This document shows, piece by piece, positions 9,025 to 18,358 of a stretch of 64,000 bases of DNA. The stretch comes from an uncultured Flavobacteriaceae bacterium (lineage in GTDB: Bacteria; Bacteroidota; Bacteroidia; Flavobacteriales; Flavobacteriaceae). The notes beneath the pieces were generated by a model. That model saw nothing but the letters and a program-made list of their open reading frames with translations. It was not told the DNA's origin and made no database searches. The stretch spans positions 186,001-250,000 of the forward strand of contig CAJJAZ010000006.1 in NCBI GenBank assembly GCA_905182295.1, written 5' to 3'. Each line of letters opens with the position of its first letter. Positions within the stretch are counted from its first letter, which is position 1. Both the position numbers and the translations under genes were made by a program.

Positions 9025-10716
9025 TTATCTGATCAGTTTTTTATATTTAATCCGCTTTGGCATGAGGTCACCTCCAAGGCGTTTTTTCTTATTTTCTTCA
9101 TAATCAGAGAAAGAGCCTTCAAAGAAATACACCTGAGAGTCCCCTTCAAAAGCAAGAATATGCGTGCAAATCCTATCTAAGAACCAACGGTCGTGAGAAA
9201 TGACTACGGCACATCCTGCAAAATTCTCAAGACCTTCTTCTAAAGCCCTTAATGTATTCACATCTAAATCATTAGTTGGCTCATCTAAAAGCAATACATT
9301 ACCCTCTTCTTTTAAGGTCATTGCAAGGTGTAAACGGTTGCGTTCACCACCAGATAGCATATTCACTTTTTTATTTTGCTCAGATCCTGAGAAATTAAAC
9401 CTACTTAAATAAGCCCTAGAATTCACTTGCTTATCTCCCATCATAATGAGTTCTTGACCATCAGAGAAGTTCTCCCAAATACTCTTGTCGGGATCTATAT
9501 TACTATGGCTTTGATCTACATAGGCAATCTTAGCAGTATCACCAACTTTAAAAGATCCTTTATCTGGAGTTTCCTCCCCCATAATCATTTTAAAAATAGT
9601 AGTCTTTCCTGCTCCGTTTGGACCAATAATACCAACAATACCAGCTTGTGGTAAATTAAAATTTAAAGACTCATAAAGGAGTTTGTCATCATAACCCTTA
9701 GAGATGTCTGTGGCTTCAAGTACATTCGTTCCAAGTCTAGGACCATTAGGAATAAAAATCTCAAGCTTTTCATCTAATTGATTCTGATCTTGACTCAATA
9801 ATTTGTCGTAATTATTTAACCTGGCTTTTTGTTTAGTTTGCCTACCCTTGGCACCTTGTTTTACCCATTCTAACTCACGTTCTAATGTTTTTTGGCGCTT
9901 GGAAGCTGTTTTACTTTCCTGAGCCATTCGTTTAGATTTTTGATCCAACCAACTAGAATAGTTGCCTTTCCATGGAATACCCTCTCCCCTGTCTAATTCA
10001 AGAATCCATCCAGCTACATTGTCTAGGAAATACCTGTCGTGTGTTACTGCAATAACGGTTCCTTTGTAAGAGGCTAAGTGATGCTCTAACCAATGAACAG
10101 ATTCAGCGTCTAAGTGGTTCGTTGGTTCGTCTAATAATAAGATCTCAGGTTCTTGAAGCAACAACCTACACAAAGCCACACGTCTTTTTTCTCCACCAGA
10201 TAATAGCCCTATTTTCTTTTCAGGATCTGGAGTCCTTAAAGCGTCCATAGCAATATTCAATTTGGTGTCTAATTCCCAAGCATTAGAAGCGTCTATCTGG
10301 TCCTGAAAGACCGCTTGCTTGTCCATGAGCTTCTGCATCTTATCTGCATCTTCATAGACTTCAGGAAGCCCAAACATGTCATTAATTTTATTGTATTCAT
10401 TTAAAAGTTCAACGGTCTCTGCAACACCTTCTTTAACCACTTCTAATACTGTTTTTTCAGGATCTAACTGTGGTTCTTGTTCTAAATAACCCACTTTGTA
10501 TCCTGGAGAGAAAACAACATCTCCTTGAAAGTTTTTATCTACCCCTGCAATAATTTTTAACAAGGTAGATTTACCAGAACCATTGAGACCTAAAATACCA
10601 ATCTTGGCACCATAGAAAAAACTGAGGTATATATTTTTTAAAACGGGGGTATTCGCTGTTTTATAAGTTTTAGTCACTCCTGACATTGAAAAAATGACTT
10701 TCTTATCGTCTGACAT
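9025..10716 (-). CDS. ettA: Energy-dependent translational throttle protein EttA (ABC-F)
   Basis: 563 aa with two ABC ATPase domains and no membrane segment. Walker A GLNGSGKST (about 43-51) and GPNGAGKTT (about 365), two LSGGE signatures, and two Walker B regions with LLLDEPTN followed by HLD and DLD. The arm and linker regions between domains are present and the length is that of EttA. It binds the ribosomal E site and gates the start of elongation according to ATP/ADP. Seventeen bases after the small membrane gene, so probably cotranscribed with it. Confidence 0.95.
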   Translation of the reverse strand: MSDDKKVIFSMSGVTKTYKTANTPVLKNIYLSFFYGAKIGILGLNGSGKSTLLKIIAGVDKNFQGDVVFSPGYKVGYLEQEPQLDPEKTVLEVVKEGVAETVELLNEYNKINDMFGLPEVYEDADKMQKLMDKQAVFQDQIDASNAWELDTKLNIAMDALRTPDPEKKIGLLSGGEKRRVALCRLLLQEPEILLLDEPTNHLDAESVHWLEHHLASYKGTVIAVTHDRYFLDNVAGWILELDRGEGIPWKGNYSSWLDQKSKRMAQESKTASKRQKTLERELEWVKQGAKGRQTKQKARLNNYDKLLSQDQNQLDEKLEIFIPNGPRLGTNVLEATDISKGYDDKLLYESLNFNLPQAGIVGIIGPNGAGKTTIFKMIMGEETPDKGSFKVGDTAKIAYVDQSHSNIDPDKSIWENFSDGQELIMMGDKQVNSRAYLSRFNFSGSEQNKKVNMLSGGERNRLHLAMTLKEEGNVLLLDEPTNDLDVNTLRALEEGLENFAGCAVVISHDRWFLDRICTHILAFEGDSQVYFFEGSFSDYEENKKKRLGGDLMPKRIKYKKLIR

Positions 10717-10733
10717 ATTGTGTAGAAATTTTG

Positions 10734-10910
10734 TTAAACCCTTCCTTTTAAAGCATTAAATACCCATGCATTGGCAAAAAAACCAATACCTACTGCGGCA
10801 AAGCCCCATCCTGCAACATCGTCATATCTAAAAGCACCAAGGCCTATAAGTAATACGCCCATAAAACACATAATAAATGTAGCCCAGGCTAAAACGGTAT
10901 TTTTATTCAT
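10734..10910 (-). CDS. CAL67264-like small membrane protein, 58 aa
   Basis: Open frame from ATG 10908-10910 reading MNKNTVLAWATFIMCF, with two transmembrane segments (about 5-25 and 34-53) around a short RYDDVAGWG loop. This fits the small flavobacterial family named after CAL67264; the name is from memory. Function unknown. The stop lies 17 bases before ettA, suggesting a two-gene operon. A near-consensus -7 box (GATATTTG, minus strand, 10936-10943) lies upstream. Confidence 0.75.
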   Translation of the reverse strand: MNKNTVLAWATFIMCFMGVLLIGLGAFRYDDVAGWGFAAVGIGFFANAWVFNALKGRV

Positions 10911-11001
10911 AATTGTTGTTCTAATTAGTAAGTCACAAATATCGTAAAAATTGGCTTTATGTTACGCTATTGTTAAGAAGAACACGATTAAAAAGCCCTA
11001 T

Positions 11002-11967
11002 TTATTGATTTTTAGCTGCTGCCTGAACCGCATCTAGTAATTCAGACAGGTTTAAGCTGTCTTGATGGGTCCATTTTGGGTGTTCAATCCAATCCTGAGA
11101 TAATGCCTCATGTACTGCATTAATTTCATAAGTATAGCCCCTTCCAAGGGTAGGCAAAGACACACTTTCTATTTCAGTTCCATTTTCTTTTTCCAGTTTA
11201 AAGCCTTGACTTTCATGCCACCTTGAATCAATAGTTATCAATCCTTCACTACCACTAATTTGCGCCACCATAGAAGATTTAGAGGTAAACCCGCTATACA
11301 ATACCGCTTTGGCTTTTTTGTAGTTAAAAATTATCGCAGTTTGTAACTCTGTGCCTGTCTCGTTAAAACTAGAAGTGGCCATGATACTTTTAGGCTTACC
11401 CAAAAGCAAATAGCTCAGAAAAATAGGGTAAATACCTATGTCTAAAAGGGATCCTCCACCAAGGGCTGGATCTAAGACCCTACTTTTAGGGTCCCTATCC
11501 ATGGCGTAAAAACCAAAATCTGCTTGAAGGTATTGTATTGCACCTATGTCATTGGTCTTAATTCTATTTACTACAGCTTCCATGCTAGGGTTAAATCTGG
11601 TCCATAAGGCTTCCATTAAAAATACGCCTGAAACTTTTGCCTGAGCAATCATCTCTACTACTTCTCCAGAATCTAAACCCAATGGTTTCTCACAAAGTAC
11701 ATGCTTTCCAGTTTTCATGGCTTTTATAGCCCATTCTTTGTGACTGCTGTGTGGTGTAGCAATATACACAACAGACACCAAAGGATCTTTTAATAATTCC
11801 TCATAGGAGCCAAAAGCTTTGTCTGCTAAATATTCACTTGCAAAGGTATTGGCTTTCTCCAATGACCTTGAAGCAACCCCATATAATTTGGCCTCTGGCA
11901 CCAAAGCCAAATCCTTCACAAAATGATGCGCAATACTGCCCAATCCAATAATTCCCCAATGCGTCAT
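11002..11967 (-). CDS. Gfo/Idh/MocA-family oxidoreductase
   Basis: 321 aa. N-terminal Rossmann fold (GIIGLGSIAHHF), the family's active-site block EKPLG (about residue 93) with the catalytic Lys, and a C-terminal alpha/beta domain with GGGSLLDIGIYP. Members oxidise or reduce sugar-like alcohols with NAD(P); this one looks closest to dimeric dihydrodiol or glucose-fructose-type dehydrogenases, but the substrate is unknown. Single gene with its own promoter box, divergent from the carboxylase gene. Confidence 0.92.
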   Translation of the reverse strand: MTHWGIIGLGSIAHHFVKDLALVPEAKLYGVASRSLEKANTFASEYLADKAFGSYEELLKDPLVSVVYIATPHSSHKEWAIKAMKTGKHVLCEKPLGLDSGEVVEMIAQAKVSGVFLMEALWTRFNPSMEAVVNRIKTNDIGAIQYLQADFGFYAMDRDPKSRVLDPALGGGSLLDIGIYPIFLSYLLLGKPKSIMATSSFNETGTELQTAIIFNYKKAKAVLYSGFTSKSSMVAQISGSEGLITIDSRWHESQGFKLEKENGTEIESVSLPTLGRGYTYEINAVHEALSQDWIEHPKWTHQDSLNLSELLDAVQAAAKNQ

Positions 11968-12004
11968 TTTCTTATTAAATTTAATTAGAATATAGATACT
12001 CCTA

Positions 12005-12012
12005 CAAAGTTA
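12005..12012 (-). promoter_or_regulatory. Promoter -7 box for the 11-kb oxidoreductase
   Basis: TAACTTTG on the minus strand, 37 bases before the ATG. A near-consensus plus-strand box (TATATTTA, 12028-12035) for the divergent carboxylase lies only 15 bases away. Confidence 0.5.
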
Positions 12013-12071
12013 ATCAATATTACAACGTATATTTATGGTTGAATTTGCTAATAAGAAGACTTTATAGCCCT

Positions 12072-13697
12072 ATGAGCACCAAAAATAAAACCAATTTAAG
12101 TCACCACAATGAAAGTGTAAAAACTTTAGAGAATACATTAGAAAAAGTGATGTTAGGTGGTGGTGTAGCCAAACTTAAAAAAGAAGCTGAAAAAGGCAAA
12201 CTTTCCGCCAGAGAACGCATTGCTTATTTATTGGATAAATCTCCTCAAATTGAAATTGGCGCACTCACCGCTTTTGATATGTATCCAGAACACGGAGGCT
12301 GTCCTAGTGCTGGAGTAGTGGTTGTCATGGGTTATATTGGCGGTAAACAATGTATTGTAGTCGCTAATGATGCAACTGTAAAAGCAGGTGCTTGGTTTCC
12401 CTCTACTGCCAAAAAGAACTTAAGGGCCCAAGAAATAGCCATGGAAAATAACATTCCAATTATTTACTTGGTAGATTCAGCTGGGGTTTATTTGCCTTTG
12501 CAAGACGAAATTTTCCCAGATAAAGAACATTTTGGTAGAATTTTCAGAAATAACGCTAAAATGAGCAGTATGGGTATTGTTCAAATATCTGCTATCATGG
12601 GAAGCTGTGTGGCCGGAGGTGCTTACTTACCCGTTATGAGTGATGAAGCCATAATAGTAGACAAAACCGCTAGTATATTTCTGGCTGGTAGCTATTTGGT
12701 CAAAGCAGCCATTGGTGAAACCATTGACAATGAAACTTTAGGGGGAGCAACAACGCATTGTGAAATTAGTGGCGTAACAGACTACAAAGCTAAAAATGAC
12801 AAAGACGCTTTAAATAAAATTAAAAACCTGGTAGACAAACTCGGTGAAACAACAGTGGCAGGGTATAATAAGGTCCCCTCAAAAAAACCAAATGTTTCCC
12901 ATATAGAAATGCTCTCAAGCTTACCTATTTCCAGAACTGACCAATATGATATGATGGAAATAATAAAAGGACTGGTAGACAATTCTGCCTTTGAGCCTTA
13001 CAAAGAAGACTACGGTAAAACCATATTGACTGGGTATGCAAGAATTGATGGATGGGCGGTTGGAATTTTAGCCAATCAAAGAACGGTCGTTAAAAATGCA
13101 AAAGGTGAAATGCAGTTAGGTGGTGTTATATACTCCGACGCAGCAGATAAAGCAACCCGCTTTATAGCCAATTGCAACCAAAAGAAAATACCCTTAGTAT
13201 TTCTTCAAGATGTGAGTGGTTTTATGGTGGGTAGTAAAAGTGAGCATGGAGGTATTATTAAAGACGGCGCTAAAATGGTCAATGCAGTGAGTAATTCTGT
13301 AGTGCCTAAGTTCACCGTAATCATTGGAAATAGCTATGGTGCAGGAAATTACGCGATGTGTGGAAAAGCTTATGATCCAAGACTTATAGTAGCTTGGCCT
13401 TCTGCAAATTTGGCCGTGATGAGTGGAAATTCTGCTTCTCAGGTACTTTTACAAATTGAAAAAGCCAAATTAAAAAAGGAAGGCAAGCAAATAAATCCCG
13501 AAGAAGAGCAAAAGCTCTTGGCTAATATTCAAGAAAAATACAACAGACAAATATCTCCTTATTACGCCGCTGCAAGACTATGGACAGACGCTATTATTGA
13601 TCCTAAAGACACTAGAAAATGGATCTCAATAGGAATAGATGCTGCGAATAACGCACCTCAAAAAGAAAAATTTAATATGGGGATCCTTCAAGTATAG
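12072..13697 (+). CDS. Acyl-CoA carboxylase carboxyltransferase (beta) subunit, MccB-like
   Basis: 541 aa from ATG 12072; a TTG 33 bases upstream is less likely. Two crotonase-fold carboxyltransferase domains. Blocks typical of methylcrotonyl- and propionyl-CoA carboxylase beta subunits are clear: SAGVYLPLQDEIFPDKEHFG, MGSCVAGGAYLPVMSDE, and in the C-terminal half GNSYGAGNYAMCGKAYDPR. It moves carboxyl from carboxybiotin to an acyl-CoA. The LPLQDEIFPDKEHFG block favours a 3-methylcrotonyl-CoA (leucine breakdown) enzyme over propionyl-CoA. The partner biotin carboxylase/biotin carrier subunit is not in the window, so it must be encoded elsewhere. Confidence 0.93.
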   Translation: MSTKNKTNLSHHNESVKTLENTLEKVMLGGGVAKLKKEAEKGKLSARERIAYLLDKSPQIEIGALTAFDMYPEHGGCPSAGVVVVMGYIGGKQCIVVANDATVKAGAWFPSTAKKNLRAQEIAMENNIPIIYLVDSAGVYLPLQDEIFPDKEHFGRIFRNNAKMSSMGIVQISAIMGSCVAGGAYLPVMSDEAIIVDKTASIFLAGSYLVKAAIGETIDNETLGGATTHCEISGVTDYKAKNDKDALNKIKNLVDKLGETTVAGYNKVPSKKPNVSHIEMLSSLPISRTDQYDMMEIIKGLVDNSAFEPYKEDYGKTILTGYARIDGWAVGILANQRTVVKNAKGEMQLGGVIYSDAADKATRFIANCNQKKIPLVFLQDVSGFMVGSKSEHGGIIKDGAKMVNAVSNSVVPKFTVIIGNSYGAGNYAMCGKAYDPRLIVAWPSANLAVMSGNSASQVLLQIEKAKLKKEGKQINPEEEQKLLANIQEKYNRQISPYYAAARLWTDAIIDPKDTRKWISIGIDAANNAPQKEKFNMGILQV

Positions 13698-13731
13698 CTA
13701 CTTATAGAAAAACGCTACTTAAGAAGTTTTT

Positions 13732-15078
13732 TTAATTACCTAATTGTGGAGAAACCCTTGGAATTAAAAGAAAACTGGTTTGTCTGCCATTCACATACCT
13801 AAATCCTTTTTCTCCAACATAACCTGCCTCTTCAAACATAATTCTTATATCTCTTTTCCACTCTGGAATATAAACTGTGTTGTTTAACTCTATAGCGTAA
13901 ACAGTGTGAGGGTTTAATGGATAGGCATTTCCGTCTGCTTTATCAATACCATTCTGTGAGTCCCACATGCCTATAGTTGTACCGGCTGAATGACCATATA
14001 AACCCAAAGGATGCGTATAAATAGCTGGCCTAAGTCCATTGCTTTTGGCTTCACTTAAGGCATTGGATAAAATGGTGTTTCCCACTAAACCTAGCTTCAT
14101 ATTTTTAGTGAGATAATCTTGAACTTTATTTCCTGAAGCTAGCGCCGATGCTAGAAAATCAGGTGCTTTTAACTCTTCTGGTTTTAAAACATAAGCCAAT
14201 TCCTGACAATCCGTATTGAGTCTCAAATAAGTAATTCCAAAATCACAATGCAATAAATCTCCCGGTAAAATAACCTCTTTTTCAGGTCTTCCAGAAAAAG
14301 AGTATAAATGAGACACCAAAACTTCTTCACTCCTTTGAATATCTATTGTGGGGTGAAACCATGTTTTTAACCCTAAATCAGACACCTTTTGACGCATCCA
14401 CCATTCTACATCTGTAGTGGTAGTTACCCCTGGAGTGATTACTTTTTCTGAAAAAGCTTCCGCAATTATTTCATGGGTAATGGAAACCAATTGGTTGTAA
14501 ACCACCATTTCTTTTTCAGTTCTAGTCTCTATCCAACGTACGGCTAAGTCCTCAGCAGAAACAACCTTAGCATGCATGTTTTTGGGTAAATATGCCATAA
14601 ACGCATCGTAATCTGTCTTGTCTAACCCATCTGCTATATTGTGGTCTTTTGAAAAATTTAAGCCTATTTTTTTTGGATTGCGGTCTTTTATAAGTGCAAT
14701 GAGTCTGTCCCATTGGTCTGGTGTTTTTTCTTTATCCCAAGCACTTATTATTTGCTTTCCTACATTATAACGTGCGATAGCTAATTTTTCAATGGTATTA
14801 TTTTTTTTATCTCTGTAAAAAAGCAAGATTGTTCTTCTCCTTGCATTGAGCCAAGTGGCTGGCAACATGGTTTTGATTATAGGATCTTCATTGTATTCTC
14901 TAGAAATAACAACCCACATATCTATTTTAGCTTGATCCATTAATTCAGGCAATAATTGATCAAACCTTTCTTCTAAAATTTCATCAATGACTGTAGCCTG
15001 CTCTTTGACCGATAAAATGGCCTGTGCGTGATTAGAAGTAACAGCAAAAAAAATTAAAAAGGCTAAAAGATATTTCAT
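13732..15078 (-). CDS. Exported M24-family metallopeptidase (Xaa-Pro peptidase-like)
   Basis: 448 aa with a signal peptide (cleavage near SNHAQA). N-terminal creatinase-like domain, then a pita-bread catalytic domain. All five metal ligands of the family can be picked out: Asp in LLHCDFG, Asp in NTDCQ, His in YGHSAG, Glu in YAIELNN and Glu in MFEEAG. It should cleave short peptides, probably next to proline, in the periplasm. Stands alone; a near-consensus box (TATCTTTC) lies at 15112-15119. The short gap to the convergent carboxylase gene has only a weak hairpin. Confidence 0.92.
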   Translation of the reverse strand: MKYLLAFLIFFAVTSNHAQAILSVKEQATVIDEILEERFDQLLPELMDQAKIDMWVVISREYNEDPIIKTMLPATWLNARRRTILLFYRDKKNNTIEKLAIARYNVGKQIISAWDKEKTPDQWDRLIALIKDRNPKKIGLNFSKDHNIADGLDKTDYDAFMAYLPKNMHAKVVSAEDLAVRWIETRTEKEMVVYNQLVSITHEIIAEAFSEKVITPGVTTTTDVEWWMRQKVSDLGLKTWFHPTIDIQRSEEVLVSHLYSFSGRPEKEVILPGDLLHCDFGITYLRLNTDCQELAYVLKPEELKAPDFLASALASGNKVQDYLTKNMKLGLVGNTILSNALSEAKSNGLRPAIYTHPLGLYGHSAGTTIGMWDSQNGIDKADGNAYPLNPHTVYAIELNNTVYIPEWKRDIRIMFEEAGYVGEKGFRYVNGRQTSFLLIPRVSPQLGN

Positions 15079-15275
15079 AGGTCAAGAGATGAATGGTTAT
15101 AGATTGTAGGTGAAAGATATCGCATATAGTTAACTACTTATCAGGTACAATTTAAGCATTTTATCCAATAGTATGAGCGGAACGCTCGCTTCAGTATTTC
15201 ATTCAAAAATAGCCTGCTTTAAAAGAGATCTCAAAATGTCAATAGGTAAACCCATCAAAAAAAGCATAAAATGCA

Positions 15276-16367
15276 TTATAAGTTATGCACTTTATAACCT
15301 AAGGCTAAAGTCTCTTTTCTACGAAGCTTTAAGCTATGGGTATATAAAAATTCAGGGACCGTTAAGATCCCTTTAGGCTTATAAAATTTAGGATCAAAAT
15401 TAATTTTCGCTAAGATTTCTTGTGATTTCTTTAAATGCTTTTGTGCTACGACTAATACCAATTGTTCCCCCAGTAAATCATGTGGAATTCCGAAATAAAA
15501 GAAGGGAAAGGAAAAATATTTTTCATGGGCTTTTTCCAGCGATTCTGGATGAATCTTAACGCCGCCTGAATTAATCACAAAATCCAAGCGTCCCATCCAT
15601 TCAAAATGCGATGCATCTAAAATTCGCACTACATCTGTCGTGTGAATAGTGTCAGGACCAATATATGATGCTATTACACTTAAGCAGCCACGATCATTCT
15701 CTCCAATAGTGATATGGGGTAATACTGAAAATATAGCCTGATCCTCTAACGTTAATTTTGCTATGGCTATGTGACTTAAAGTCTCCGTCATTCCATAACT
15801 CAAAAATAATTCAGTAGACGGCTCTTGAATGACTGAAACTGCTTTTCTTTTGAGGCTTTCATTTAAAGGCGCACCACCAATTAAAATTTTTCTACAACAG
15901 TTCAAAAGTGACATACTTCCCTCTAATTGACTTGGAACCATCGCCACAAAATTAAAAGTAGTTTTAAAAAAATCAAGTGGATGATTAGATGGAGGGCTTA
16001 CCCATAAATCCAAACCCAATGAAAGCGCACGTACAACCATCATTTTTCCTGCAATAAATAGCATAGGAAGACATAGAAGTATTCTATTCCCTGGAATTAA
16101 ATTAAAAAATTGACCAGTGAGTTGCGCATGAGCTTGCATGGCGCTTTTTTTAAAACTTAAAGGTTTTGGTGTTCCCGTTGAACCAGAAGTATACACACAA
16201 ATTTCATCACCTTCACCCAACCATTCTAACAAAAAAGTCCCTAGTTGTTCCTGATAAGGTTTTTCACTTAGCAAGAGTGATGTTGCATAAATTCCTAGTT
16301 CTTTCTCATTAAATGACCTGCCTTGAATCGAAAAATTTGGATGTACGCTAAAAAAAGTAATATTCAT
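15276..16367 (-). CDS. menE: o-Succinylbenzoate--CoA ligase-like AMP-binding enzyme (MenE)
   Basis: 363 aa, an ANL-superfamily adenylating enzyme with the AMP-binding P-loop YTSGSTGTPKP, the SYGMTET block, and a WMGRLDFVINSGGVKIHPE hinge near the C-terminus. Shorter than enterobacterial MenE, as usual in Bacteroidota. Identified as MenE by its place at the end of the menaquinone cluster. It activates o-succinylbenzoate to its CoA ester. The ATG at 16365-16367 lies 7 bases after the CPBP gene stop; an upstream TTG inside that gene is less likely. Confidence 0.9.
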   Translation of the reverse strand: MNITFFSVHPNFSIQGRSFNEKELGIYATSLLLSEKPYQEQLGTFLLEWLGEGDEICVYTSGSTGTPKPLSFKKSAMQAHAQLTGQFFNLIPGNRILLCLPMLFIAGKMMVVRALSLGLDLWVSPPSNHPLDFFKTTFNFVAMVPSQLEGSMSLLNCCRKILIGGAPLNESLKRKAVSVIQEPSTELFLSYGMTETLSHIAIAKLTLEDQAIFSVLPHITIGENDRGCLSVIASYIGPDTIHTTDVVRILDASHFEWMGRLDFVINSGGVKIHPESLEKAHEKYFSFPFFYFGIPHDLLGEQLVLVVAQKHLKKSQEILAKINFDPKFYKPKGILTVPEFLYTHSLKLRRKETLALGYKVHNL

Positions 16368-16374
16368 AGACTGA

Positions 16375-17271
16375 TTAGGGCGTTTTAACAGGTCCAAATA
16401 ATTTATTGATCCAACCATTCCATTGGTATTTCTTAGCAAAAAACAATAAAAATAATGGATAACATACCCCTAAAACTAAGTATAAATCATTTCCAATAGT
16501 AGGTGTAGCCACATCTATATATATAGAATCTGTTTGGAATGCAGTCCAATTAGAAGTCATTAATAGCGCCGCTACAAGGTTATTTGCTGCATGAAATCCC
16601 AGGGCTAGCTCTAAACCTTCATCCATTAAAGTAACTATACCTAGAAAAAAACCTGTGCCCACATAATAAGCTAAAATACCATACCCTAAGGTTTCCACCT
16701 CCGGGTTACCAATATGCATCAGTCCAAAAGTAAGTGATGTAAAAATGAATGGCACCGCTTTAGATTTAAAAAAAGCCCCTAGACCTTGCATCATATAACC
16801 CCTAAAAAGATATTCTTCAAAACTGGTTTGTAGCGGGATGAGTAAAATAGCTACTGCAGCTAATTTTATAAATGGCACTAAATTAAAATTATATACATAA
16901 TCTTCAGGGCTAAAATATACCCCAATTAATGTAGTGGCAACCACGACAAATCCCCAAATGGAAAATGAGGTAAATACCCTAGACCAATCTATTGAACTCC
17001 TAGAGGTTGTAAGACTCGTTAGAGACTGTCTATGCACCCATTTCACCCATCCCAAAAGCATGAGTAAACCCAGGGCAAATTGAAGTAAATTTTCCATTAA
17101 AAAGGGTGTAGATCCCTTTTCTGCAACGGCGGCTTGCATTAATGCTGTCACATCTATATCCATAGAAGTAATCACAGCATAACTCAGTCCCATCATGGCA
17201 AAAAATGAGAGTGGAATTGGAAGGTATTTCCAGAAACCCAATTGTCCTTTAAAAGCTTGTGCTACATACAT
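16375..17271 (-). CDS. CPBP-family intramembrane metalloprotease
   Basis: 298 aa with about seven transmembrane segments. The CPBP (Abi) motifs are present: EEYLFRG (EExxxR), FGLMHIGNPEV with a His, and FHAANN. Such proteins process prenylated or other substrates in the membrane, but bacterial roles are mostly unknown. It lies inside the menaquinone operon, overlapping menC by 10 bases at its start and sitting 7 bases before menE, so it is translated with them. Whether it acts on menaquinone synthesis is not shown. Confidence 0.92.
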   Translation of the reverse strand: MYVAQAFKGQLGFWKYLPIPLSFFAMMGLSYAVITSMDIDVTALMQAAVAEKGSTPFLMENLLQFALGLLMLLGWVKWVHRQSLTSLTTSRSSIDWSRVFTSFSIWGFVVVATTLIGVYFSPEDYVYNFNLVPFIKLAAVAILLIPLQTSFEEYLFRGYMMQGLGAFFKSKAVPFIFTSLTFGLMHIGNPEVETLGYGILAYYVGTGFFLGIVTLMDEGLELALGFHAANNLVAALLMTSNWTAFQTDSIYIDVATPTIGNDLYLVLGVCYPLFLLFFAKKYQWNGWINKLFGPVKTP

Positions 17272-18320
17272 AAATCATCTATTATTTTAGTGTTCCAAAA
17301 CGCCTTTGAGTCATAGGCTAAAGTACCTTTTTGGACCCTCAAAGGAGCGGGAATATTGTTGGTGTATAAACTTCCAGTTCCCAGACCTTGTGGCAATATA
17401 GTGTTTTTTAAAAAGACCCATTGTGCAATAGCGTTTAAGCCTATATTGCTCTCTAAAGCAGAGGTAGCCCACCATCCTATTCCTCTTGAATCTGCCAATT
17501 GAATCCATTGGTCACTTCCTTTAAATCCCCCAATAAAACTTGGTTTCAATATGATATACTGAGGCTTTACAGTGTCTAAAAGATGCTCTTTTTGCGCAAC
17601 AGTCAAGCAGCCAATAAGGGATTCATCTAGTGCTACTGGAATAGGTGCGTCTGCACACAAAGTAGCCAAATCATTGACCGATTGGACTGGAAGTGGTTGC
17701 TCTATAGAATGCACACCTATTTCCTGAAGAGATTCCATCACATTATAGGCCGTTTTAAGATCAAAGGCCCCATTGGCGTCTACGCGAAGCTCAATGATTT
17801 CCTCGGGGTATTGTTGCCTTATAGACCTAAGTAAGGCCAATTCATGATCCACATCTATGGCCCCTATTTTCATTTTCACACAATTAAAACCGTTATTCAA
17901 AATAGTCCCAATCTGTTGAGACATAAAATTCTGATCTCCCATCCAAATAAGTCCATTAATAGGAATAGGTGCTTGCTCAGAAATAAATGTGGAAGGAAAT
18001 AAGGTAAAAGGATGGCTTGACTCAAGAGATAAAAATGCCTGCTCCAAGCCAAATTGAATACTAGGGAAAGGCAAAAGAGCCGTCCAAAGTGATTCCAAGC
18101 CTAAATGAATGTGGTTACAAGCCCAAGAGAGTTTGGCTTCATAATCTGGAACGTCGTCATAGCTCAAACCTTTTAAAAGACCGCATTCACCATAGCCAAA
18201 CAGATTGTTAGCTGTGATTTTTATAAAGTAGGATGATTTGGTCTTTAAAACCCCTCTAGATGTTCCACTAGCTTGTTTAAAAATTAAGTCATGTTTACAA
18301 TAGGTAGCAATCATTTTCAT
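17262..18320 (-). CDS. menC: o-Succinylbenzoate synthase
   Basis: 352 aa enolase-superfamily enzyme that dehydrates SHCHC to o-succinylbenzoate. Catalytic residues are visible in order: the KxK pair in VKMKIG, metal ligands Asp in RVDANGAF, Glu in IEQP and Asp in ALDESL, and the second Lys in IILKPS. The N-terminus SGTSRGVL is typical. ATG 18318-18320 (MKMIATY) is chosen over an upstream start because the family begins just before this point; ATG 18312-18314 is also possible. It follows the LytTR regulator after 38 bases. Confidence 0.93.
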   Translation of the reverse strand: MKMIATYCKHDLIFKQASGTSRGVLKTKSSYFIKITANNLFGYGECGLLKGLSYDDVPDYEAKLSWACNHIHLGLESLWTALLPFPSIQFGLEQAFLSLESSHPFTLFPSTFISEQAPIPINGLIWMGDQNFMSQQIGTILNNGFNCVKMKIGAIDVDHELALLRSIRQQYPEEIIELRVDANGAFDLKTAYNVMESLQEIGVHSIEQPLPVQSVNDLATLCADAPIPVALDESLIGCLTVAQKEHLLDTVKPQYIILKPSFIGGFKGSDQWIQLADSRGIGWWATSALESNIGLNAIAQWVFLKNTILPQGLGTGSLYTNNIPAPLRVQKGTLAYDSKAFWNTKIIDDLCM

Positions 18321-18358
18321 CGCATTAAAAATAATCAAAATCTACTTAAAATAAGGAC

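Noticed and set aside
13698-13731. Weak hairpin ACTTAAGAAGT plus T run between carboxylase and M24 genes
   Set aside because: Only 4 bp of stem without GC; not enough to call a terminator.
15175-15187. GAGCG-GAA-CGCTC palindrome
   Set aside because: Five-base stem with no T run or conserved context; can arise by chance.
15173-15376. 67-codon plus-strand frame between the M24 and menE genes
   Set aside because: Half of it is antisense to the menE 3' end and the product has no recognisable pattern; no promoter box.
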